Shown in pieces: positions 58,578 through 64,000 of a stretch of DNA of 64,000 nt. How positions within the stretch are numbered: position 1 is the stretch's first letter; each line of letters starts with the position of its first letter. The DNA lies in NCBI GenBank assembly GCA_028292625.1, contig JAQGLY010000082.1, positions 1 through 64,000 on the forward strand. The letters are read 5' to 3'. The position numbers were made by a program, and so were the translations under genes. Below the pieces are notes generated by a model that searched no databases, had not been told where the DNA came from, and was given only the letters and a program-made list of their open reading frames with translations. This stretch comes from Herbaspirillum sp. Lineage in GTDB: Bacteria; Pseudomonadota; Gammaproteobacteria; Burkholderiales; Burkholderiaceae_D.

Positions 58578-58605
58578 CCCACACTCGTCTTGACGCCGAG
58601 GTGGG
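58578..58605 (+). ncRNA. Candidate S6:S18-binding leader hairpin before rpsF
   Basis: CCCAC (58578-58582) pairs with GTGGG (58601-58605). An inner stem CGT/ACG (58586-58588 with 58593-58595) leaves an asymmetric internal loop with CCGAG (58596-58600) on the 3' side. A hairpin with a CCG in the 3' side of an internal loop is the known feature of rpsF leaders that bind the S6:S18 complex for feedback repression. Its position, 30 bases before the rpsF start and just before the AAGGAG site, fits. Fold drawn by eye. Confidence 0.5.
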
Positions 58606-58635
58606 CGATTTATCAATCCGTCCTAAGGAGATTAC

Positions 58636-59004
58636 ATGCGTCATTATGAAATCGTATTTATTGTGCATCCGGATCAAAGCGAGCAGGTGCCCGCGATGAT
58701 CGAGCGCTACAAGGGCATCGTCACCGCACGCGGCGGCAAAGTGCACCGCGTGGAAGACTGGGGCCGTCGCCAATTGGCTTATCAGATCCAGAAACTGGCC
58801 AAAGCGCATTATGTGTGCCTGAACATCGAAGTCGACGGCGAAACGCTGACCGAAATCGAAACCGGGTTCAAGTTCAACGATGCGGTCCTGCGTCACCTGA
58901 CGGTCAAGATGAAGAAGGCCGAGACTGCGCCATCGCCGATTCTGAAGTCGGTTCAGAAGGAAGACGCCGCCAAGACCAGCCGCGTCGAGGCGCCCGCTGC
59001 TTAA
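58636..59004 (+). CDS. rpsF: 30S ribosomal protein S6
   Basis: S6 binds S18 and the central domain of 16S rRNA. The 122-residue protein starts [20 protein letters not shown] and contains [30 protein letters not shown] and the Lys-rich C-terminal extension common in betaproteobacteria. A strong AAGGAG site precedes the ATG. It leads the operon rpsF-priB-rpsR-rplI. Confidence 0.98.
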   Translation: MRHYEIVFIVHPDQSEQVPAMIERYKGIVTARGGKVHRVEDWGRRQLAYQIQKLAKAHYVCLNIEVDGETLTEIETGFKFNDAVLRHLTVKMKKAETAPSPILKSVQKEDAAKTSRVEAPAA

Positions 59005-59025
59005 TTACGGGCAAGCCTGGGAAGC

Positions 59026-59367
59026 GTGAACCTGTTTCAATTTGCCGCCTGCATCGCCGAACGCGATATTTTACGTTATACGCCGGCAGGCATCCCGATC
59101 GTTTCAGCCCGGCTGGAACACCGGTCGACGCAGATGGAAGCGGGAATCGCCCGATCGATCGAATTCGAAATGTCCGCGCTGGCCGTGGGCGAAATTTCGG
59201 GACGATTCAATCAGGCCGAATTGGGTAGGATTTTCCAGTTCAGCGGTTTCCTGGCGCGCAAGAACCGTAACAGCAAAAGTCTCGTATTTCACATCGCCGA
59301 TTTTGAAGCAGCTTCGGAACCGGCAATTACACTTTTAGATACAGGAGCCACAAATGGCATTCGGTAA
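59026..59367 (+). CDS. priB: Primosomal replication protein N, PriB
   Basis: PriB is a small single-stranded-DNA-binding protein of the replication restart primosome. The 113-residue OB-fold protein begins at a GTG ([20 protein letters not shown]) and has the [13 protein letters not shown] and [20 protein letters not shown] segments typical of PriB. It lies between rpsF and rpsR as in proteobacteria, and its end overlaps rpsR by 14 bases. Confidence 0.93.
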   Translation: MNLFQFAACIAERDILRYTPAGIPIVSARLEHRSTQMEAGIARSIEFEMSALAVGEISGRFNQAELGRIFQFSGFLARKNRNSKSLVFHIADFEAASEPAITLLDTGATNGIR

Positions 59368-59638
59368 AAAATTCGATAAGAGCAAGCTCAAGCAAAAACG
59401 CCAGCAGCAAAATCCTTTGTTCAAGCGTAAAAAATTCTGCCGTTTCACCGCCGCCGGCGTGGAACAGGTCGATTACAAGGACGTCGACACATTGAAGGAT
59501 TTCGTTCAGGAAAACGGCAAGATCATGCCGGCACGCCTGACCGGCACCCGCGCGCATTATCAGCGCCAGGTCGACACTGCGATCAAACGCGCACGCTTCC
59601 TCGCGCTGCTGCCGTACACCGATCTGCACCACGCGTAA
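59354..59638 (+). CDS. rpsR: 30S ribosomal protein S18
   Basis: S18 partners S6 in the small subunit. The 94-residue protein is basic with a Lys-rich N-terminus and the family core [20 protein letters not shown] and [20 protein letters not shown], ending [12 protein letters not shown]. Its ATG lies inside the end of priB. Confidence 0.98.
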   Translation: MAFGKKFDKSKLKQKRQQQNPLFKRKKFCRFTAAGVEQVDYKDVDTLKDFVQENGKIMPARLTGTRAHYQRQVDTAIKRARFLALLPYTDLHHA

Positions 59639-59664
59639 TTGACGGCTGAGAACAGGAGAAAAAC

Positions 59665-60117
59665 ATGCAAGTCATTTTGTTGGAAAAAGTCATCAATCTG
59701 GGCGCTTTGGGTGAAGTCGTGCGCGTCAAGGACGGTTATGCCCGTAACTTCCTGATTCCGCAACGCAAGGCGCGCCGTGCAACGGCCGCTGCGATCGCGG
59801 AATTCGAAGTCAAGCGCGCCGAACTGGAAACAGCCGCCGCCGCCAGACTGGCTGTGGCGCAGACGCAAGGCGAAAAACTGAACGGCCTGACCGTACAGAT
59901 CGTGCAGAAATCGGGCGTCGACGGCCGTTTGTTCGGTTCGGTGACCAATGCCGATATCGCCGAAGCGCTGACCAAACAAGGTTTCGCGATCGAAAAATCG
60001 CAAGTGCGCCTGCCGCAGGGTCAATTGAAGACCGTCGGCGACCACCCGATTGCCGTGTCGCTGCATACCGACGTGCTGGTCGACGTGACGGTGACCGTGG
60101 TCGGCGATCAATCGTAA
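59665..60117 (+). CDS. rplI: 50S ribosomal protein L9
   Basis: L9 bridges the base of the L1 stalk and the neighbouring ribosome. The 150-residue length is typical. The N-terminal domain [20 protein letters not shown] with [20 protein letters not shown], the connecting helix, and the C-terminal domain ([17 protein letters not shown]) are all visible. An AGGAG site precedes the ATG. A strong terminator follows. Confidence 0.98.
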   Translation: MQVILLEKVINLGALGEVVRVKDGYARNFLIPQRKARRATAAAIAEFEVKRAELETAAAARLAVAQTQGEKLNGLTVQIVQKSGVDGRLFGSVTNADIAEALTKQGFAIEKSQVRLPQGQLKTVGDHPIAVSLHTDVLVDVTVTVVGDQS

Positions 60118-60122
60118 GCATC

Positions 60123-60177
60123 TTTAGCCTTCACGGGCTAAAAAGCCGGGAAGCCAGGTTTTCCTGGCTTTTTTTTT
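60123..60177 (+). terminator. Intrinsic terminator after rplI
   Basis: AAGCCAGG (60151-60158), loop TTTT, CCTGGCTT (60163-60170), followed by a run of nine T (60169-60177). A smaller hairpin TTTAGCC (60123-60129) with GGCTAAA (60136-60142) precedes it. Confidence 0.93.
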
Positions 60178-60234
60178 CGCCTTCTCACTTTATCTGTTGT
60201 TTCCGGACGTCGTCTTTCAGGCAGTCTTAGCAGG

Positions 60235-60240
60235 TATAAT
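60235..60240 (+). promoter_or_regulatory. Perfect -10 hexamer immediately before dnaB
   Basis: TATAAT at 60235-60240, with only 8 bases before the dnaB ATG at 60249. A -35 at 16-18 bases is weak (GTCTTT near 60212). If used, transcription would begin almost at the start codon. Confidence 0.5.
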
Positions 60241-60248
60241 GCGCGCCT

Positions 60249-61637
60249 ATGAGTGCATCCCCCGACCCGCAATTCGACGCGCTTCGCGTACCCCCCCATT
60301 CGATAGAATCCGAACAGTCCGTGCTAGGCGGACTGTTGCTGGACAACTCGGCGTGGGACCGGATCGCGGACTTCGTGCATGCCGACGATTTTTATCGTTA
60401 CGATCATCGCATCATCTTCGAGCAAATCGTCAAACTGATCAACGGGTCGCGTCCCGCCGATGTGATTACTGTCTTCGACGCGCTGTCGGGTATCGGCAAG
60501 GCCGAAGACGTCGGCGGCCTGTCCTATCTGAACGCGCTGGCCCAGAATACGCCGTCCGCGGCCAATATCCGCCGCTATGCCGAAATCGTGCGCGACCGCG
60601 GCGTGCTGCGCAAACTGATTACCGTGGCCGACGAGATTTCGGGCCAGGCCTTCAGCCCGCAAGGCAAGGAAGTCAAGCAGATGCTGGACGAGGCCGAGTC
60701 GAAGATTTTCGCGATCGCCGAGGAGGGCGCGCGCGGCTCCCAAGGTTTTCAGCAGATTCAGCCGTTGCTGACGCAGGTGGTCGAGCGTATCGATGAGTTG
60801 TACAACCGCGACAGCAACAGCGATATCACCGGGGTGCCGACCGGCTTTGCCGATCTCGACAAAATGACCTCCGGTCTGCAGCCCGGCGATCTGATCATCG
60901 TGGCCGGCCGGCCTTCGATGGGCAAGACCGCGTTTTCGATCAACATCGGCGAGCAGGTGGCGATCGAGAGCGGTCTGCCGGTCGCCGTGTTCTCGATGGA
61001 AATGGGCGGCACGCAATTGGCGATGCGTATGCTGGGCTCGGTCGGGCGGCTGGATCAGCACCGCTTGCGGACCGGTCGGCTGGCCGATGAAGACTGGCCG
61101 CGGCTGACGCATGCGATTCAGAAAATGAACGATGCGCAGCTGTACATCGATGAGACGCCGGCGCTGACGTCGATCGAATTGCGCGCCCGGTCGCGCCGCC
61201 TGTCGCGCCAATGCGGCAAACTCGGCCTGATCATTATCGATTACCTGCAACTGATGTCAGGCAACTCCTCCGGTGAAAACCGCGCCACCGAAATTTCCGA
61301 AATCTCGCGCAACCTGAAGGGTCTGGCCAAGGAGCTCAATTGCCCGGTGATTGCCTTGTCCCAGTTGAACCGCTCGCTGGAGCAACGCCCGAACAAACGC
61401 CCGGTGATGTCCGATTTGCGCGAATCCGGCGCCATCGAGCAGGATGCCGACGTGATCTTGTTTATTTACCGCGACGAAGTGTATAACCCCGACTCTCCGG
61501 ACAAGGGCACCGCGGAAATCATCATCGGCAAGCAGCGTAACGGTCCGATAGGCAGCATACGTCTGACCTTCCTCGGCCAGTACACCAAATTCGATAATTA
61601 TTCGGGCAGCCTGGCAAATCCTTACGGCGGCGATTAG
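60249..61637 (+). CDS. dnaB: Replicative DNA helicase DnaB
   Basis: DnaB unwinds DNA at the replication fork. The 462-residue protein has the N-terminal domain (RVPPHSIESEQSVLGGLLLD) and a RecA-like C-terminal domain. The latter has Walker A GRPSMGKTAFS (Lys226), the VFSMEMGG motif, Walker B LIIIDYLQLMSG, SQLNRSLEQRPNKRPVMSDL and ESGAIEQDADVI. The ATG is well supported because conserved sequence begins by residue 13, and no useful alternative start exists. No intein is present. Confidence 0.98.
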   Translation: MSASPDPQFDALRVPPHSIESEQSVLGGLLLDNSAWDRIADFVHADDFYRYDHRIIFEQIVKLINGSRPADVITVFDALSGIGKAEDVGGLSYLNALAQNTPSAANIRRYAEIVRDRGVLRKLITVADEISGQAFSPQGKEVKQMLDEAESKIFAIAEEGARGSQGFQQIQPLLTQVVERIDELYNRDSNSDITGVPTGFADLDKMTSGLQPGDLIIVAGRPSMGKTAFSINIGEQVAIESGLPVAVFSMEMGGTQLAMRMLGSVGRLDQHRLRTGRLADEDWPRLTHAIQKMNDAQLYIDETPALTSIELRARSRRLSRQCGKLGLIIIDYLQLMSGNSSGENRATEISEISRNLKGLAKELNCPVIALSQLNRSLEQRPNKRPVMSDLRESGAIEQDADVILFIYRDEVYNPDSPDKGTAEIIIGKQRNGPIGSIRLTFLGQYTKFDNYSGSLANPYGGD

Positions 61638-61719
61638 TGAACTGTAAAGCCCGGTGCGAAAGCGATGGCGCGTACAGGGCAATGCAATACGATAACGTTA
61701 ATTTTTAGAGAGCACGACT

Positions 61720-62346
61720 ATGTTTGGACGTTTCCTGCCCAAAGAAGGCAAGTTTTTCGACATGTTCGTCGAGCATGCGGAACTGGGTGTCCAATGCGCC
61801 ACCCAAATGGTGGCCTTGATGACCGATTTCGACAATCTGGAATTGCGCGTCCATGCGATCGAAACCCTGGAAAAACAAGCAGACAAGGTCACGCACGATT
61901 GCATAGATTTGCTGCATCAGACCTTCATCACGCCCATCGATCGCGACGATATTCACCAATTGATCACGCGGATGGACGATATCCTGGATTTGCTGGAAGA
62001 TGCGGCGCAGACCGTGTTCCTGTACGACATCAAGGCCATCACGCCGGAAGCCAAGCGGCTGGCGGAGTTGTGCCTGGCCTGCGCGGAACGGGTCAAGAGC
62101 GCGGTGGCCTTGTTGTACAGCATGGATAACAAAGTAAAGATCCTCAGCCTGTGCCAGGAAATCGACCGTCTCGAATCGGACGCCGATCATGTGATGCGCG
62201 CGGCGATGTCGAAGCTGTTCCGCGACGAGCCGGACGTGCGCACCTTGATCAAGCTGAAGGCGATTTACGAGATCCTTGAAACGGTCACCGATCGCTGCGA
62301 GGATGTGGCCAATATTATCGAAGGCATCATCGTCGAAAATGCCTGA
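61720..62346 (+). CDS. PhoU-like DUF47 protein, predicted phosphate transport regulator
   Basis: The 208-residue, mostly helical protein belongs to the DUF47/PhoU_div family (MFGRFLPKEGKFFDMFVEHA; TRMDDILDLLEDAAQTVFLY; DRCEDVANIIEGIIVENA). It contains the metal-binding-type E/DxxxD stretches seen in PhoU relatives. Such proteins are usually encoded beside Pit-type transporters and affect their activity. The pit gene follows after 103 bases, fitting this pairing. Confidence 0.93.
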   Translation: MFGRFLPKEGKFFDMFVEHAELGVQCATQMVALMTDFDNLELRVHAIETLEKQADKVTHDCIDLLHQTFITPIDRDDIHQLITRMDDILDLLEDAAQTVFLYDIKAITPEAKRLAELCLACAERVKSAVALLYSMDNKVKILSLCQEIDRLESDADHVMRAAMSKLFRDEPDVRTLIKLKAIYEILETVTDRCEDVANIIEGIIVENA

Positions 62347-62449
62347 TCGGCGCCTGCCCGATAGCGTGCCGATAGGCTATCGTTCGCCGGCGCATCGCGC
62401 GTTGCCGGGTATGCGCGCTGCGCCGTTCCATTCATAACATTCCCTATTC

Positions 62450-63457
62450 ATGCACACCGTTCAAATCAGCATTTATGTTTTAGGATTCCTGATCGCGCTC
62501 GCACTGCTGTTCGATTTCATGAACGGCTTTCACGATGCGGCCAATGCAATCGCCACCGTGGTGTCGACCGGCGTATTGAAGCCGCAGACGGCGGTGGCGA
62601 TGGCGGCGCTGTTCAATCTGGTGGCGATTCTGGTGTTTCACGAGTTGTCGGTGGCGGCCTCGGTCGGCAAGGGAACGATCCAGCCGGCGGTGGTCGATCA
62701 TTACGTGGTGTTCGGCGCGCTGATCGGGGCCATTTTCTGGAATTTCCTGACCTGGCAGTTCGGCATTCCGTCGTCGTCTTCGCACGCGCTGATCGGCGGT
62801 CTGGTCGGAGCGGCGATGGCCAAGGCCGGCCCCGGTTCGCTGATTGCGTCTGGCCTGATCAAGATCGTCCTTTTCATCGTGCTGTCGCCGCTGCTCGGTT
62901 TTGTGCTGGGCGCGCTGATGATGCTGCTGGTGTCGTGGGTTTTCGTGCGCGCGACGCCGGGCAAGATCGACAGATGGTTCCGGCGCGGCCAGTTGTTTTC
63001 GGCGTCGATGTACAGTCTCGGCCATGGCGGCAACGACGCGCAGAAGACCATCGGGATTATCTGGATGCTGCTGATCGCCACCGGCCATTCAGGCGACGCC
63101 GCTCCGCCGATGTGGGTCATTCTGTCCTGCTATGCGGCGATCAGCCTGGGCACCTTGTTCGGCGGCTGGCGCATCGTCAAAACCATGGGGCAGAAGATCA
63201 CCAAGCTCAAGCCGGTCGGCGGCTTCTGCGCTGAAACCGGCGGCGCGATCACGCTGTTCGTCGCTACCGCGCTGGGCGTGCCGGTGTCGACCACGCATAC
63301 GATCACCGGCGCCATCGTCGGCGTCGGCGCGTCGCAGAAGATGTCTGCGGTGCGCTGGGGCGTGGCGGGCAATATCGTGTGGGCCTGGATATTCACGATT
63401 CCGGCATCGGCGTTGGCTGCGGCGATCGCCTGGTGGATCGGTACGCGTCTTTTTTAA
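62450..63457 (+). CDS. pit: Low-affinity inorganic phosphate transporter, Pit family
   Basis: Pit transporters import metal-phosphate complexes using the proton gradient. The 335-residue protein has about ten membrane segments and the two inverted family signatures: FDFMNGFHDAANAIATVVST near the N-terminus and SLGHGGNDAQKTIGIIWMLL in the second half. ALGVPVSTTHTITGAIVGVG and SSSHALIGGLVGA are also typical. It follows the DUF47 gene and ends in a bidirectional terminator shared with phoH. No clear Shine-Dalgarno precedes the ATG. Confidence 0.96.
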   Translation: MHTVQISIYVLGFLIALALLFDFMNGFHDAANAIATVVSTGVLKPQTAVAMAALFNLVAILVFHELSVAASVGKGTIQPAVVDHYVVFGALIGAIFWNFLTWQFGIPSSSSHALIGGLVGAAMAKAGPGSLIASGLIKIVLFIVLSPLLGFVLGALMMLLVSWVFVRATPGKIDRWFRRGQLFSASMYSLGHGGNDAQKTIGIIWMLLIATGHSGDAAPPMWVILSCYAAISLGTLFGGWRIVKTMGQKITKLKPVGGFCAETGGAITLFVATALGVPVSTTHTITGAIVGVGASQKMSAVRWGVAGNIVWAWIFTIPASALAAAIAWWIGTRLF

Positions 63458-63475
63458 AATTTCATCGGCAAAAGA

Positions 63476-63511
63476 AAAGGCCGGTTCCATCGCAGTGGAA
63501 TCGGCCTTTTT
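63476..63511. terminator. Bidirectional terminator between pit and phoH
   Basis: A 14-base stem with one mismatched step, left arm 63476-63489 and right arm 63496-63509, loop of 6. T-rich tracts follow on both strands (TTTTTC to the right, TTTTCTTTT to the left). Confidence 0.9.
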
Positions 63512-63557
63512 CAATATCCGCGGCGCCTGGATAGCGCGCCGTCAGCGCATCACATCG

Positions 63558-64000
63558 TTACAATACCTCGCTGGCGTGATCGGCCAGACGCGAACGCTCG
63601 CCGCGGGCCAGCGTGACGTGCCCGCTGTGCGACCAGCCCTTGAAGCGGTCGACCACATAGGTCAGGCCGCTGGAGCCTTCGGTCAGGTACGGCGTATCGA
63701 TTTGCGCGATATTGCCCAGGCAGATGATCTTGGTCCCGGGGCCGGCGCGCGTGACCAGGGTCTTGACCTGCTTCGGCGTGAGGTTCTGCGCTTCGTCGAT
63801 GATCAGGAATTTATTGACGAAGGTGCGGCCGCGCATGAAGTTCAGCGATTTGATCTTGATGCGCGAACGGATCAGATCCTGGGTCGCTGCGCGGCCCCAT
63901 TCGCCGCCCTCCGAATCGGACTTGTTCAACACTTCCAGATTATCGTCGAACGCGCCCATCCACGGCCCCATCTTTTCCTCTTCGGTGCCGGGCAGGAAGC
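63558..64000 (-). CDS. phoH: PhoH-like ATPase, 3' part (5' end outside window)
   Basis: PhoH-family proteins are ATPases related to the helicase superfamily. Only the C-terminal 147 or so residues are visible: the frame continues through the window edge (residues LPGTEEEKMGPWM), then FVNKFLIIDEAQNLTPKQVK with the Walker B DEAQ, GTKIICLGNIAQIDTPYL, and SSGLTYVVDRFKGWSHSGHV. These match the PhoH core. It lies convergent with pit. The start codon is not in the window. Confidence 0.95.
   Translation of the reverse strand, partial: FLPGTEEEKMGPWMGAFDDNLEVLNKSDSEGGEWGRAATQDLIRSRIKIKSLNFMRGRTFVNKFLIIDEAQNLTPKQVKTLVTRAGPGTKIICLGNIAQIDTPYLTEGSSGLTYVVDRFKGWSHSGHVTLARGERSRLADHASEVL

Overview
This 64 kb window looks like ordinary chromosome from a polarly flagellated betaproteobacterium of the order Burkholderiales, most likely Oxalobacteraceae (Herminiimonas/Collimonas/Janthinobacterium-like). 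That placement is an inference from gene content and order: smc-zipA-ligA-galU, rpsF-priB-rpsR-rplI, a complete beta-type flagellar cluster with both flhF and flhG, and moderately high GC. I see no insertion sequence, prophage, CRISPR array, tRNA or rRNA.

Layout. (1) 1-8486, housekeeping: the 3' part of smc, then zipA, ligA overlapping galU, and def. (2) 8830-12627, chemotaxis output and adaptation: cheR-cheD-cheB, then cheY-cheZ behind their own sigma-28-type promoter; cheA and cheW are not here. (3) 12824-19116, export gate and regulators: flhB-flhA-flhF-flhG-fliA. (4) 19157-20872, leftward flgM-flgN and flgA. (5) 21057-31766, rightward flgBCDEFGHIJ and flgKL. (6) 31771-36383, a leftward macA-macB-outer-membrane-factor efflux operon sitting inside the flagellar region. 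(7) 36581-47940, leftward fliFGHIJK and fliLMNOPQR, with fliE divergent at 48182. (8) 48665-55333, leftward: a YcgR-like PilZ protein, an FlhB C-terminal homologue coupled to a second FliK-like gene, fliT, fliS, fliD, flaG and fliC. (9) 55639-57633, a TPR plus glycosyltransferase-like protein. (10) 57762-58427, lexA. (11) 58636-61637, rpsF-priB-rpsR-rplI and dnaB. (12) 61720-64000, a PhoU-like DUF47 protein with the phosphate transporter pit, and a partial phoH.

How it fits together. The cluster encodes nearly the whole flagellum: export gate (FlhAB, FliPQR, FliO), export ATPase complex (FliHIJ), MS and C rings (FliF, FliGMN), rod and hook (FlgBCDEFG, FliE, FliK), P and L rings (FlgAIHJ), filament (FlgKL, FliD, FliC, FlaG) with chaperones (FlgN, FliS, FliT), polar placement (FlhF/FlhG) and the FliA/FlgM late switch. 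Motor stator genes and flhDC lie outside the window. Regulatory reading gives a coherent hierarchy. Four sites match sigma-28 promoters with an 11-base spacer (cheY, flgM, flgK, fliC). The two divergent spacers flgA/flgB and fliE/fliF share a dyad-like motif with identical internal spacing and nearly identical distance to flgB and fliE, the best candidate for an early activator (FlhDC-type) box.

Most interesting points: an FlhG that keeps its FlhF-activating DQAxGLR helix but has lost a recognisable Walker A loop; the shared early-promoter motif; a candidate S6:S18-binding leader before rpsF; a perfect TATAAT only 8 bases before the dnaB start; the FliK-like/FlhB-C pair; and the glycosyltransferase-like gene beside flagellin. 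No wholly new system was recognised.
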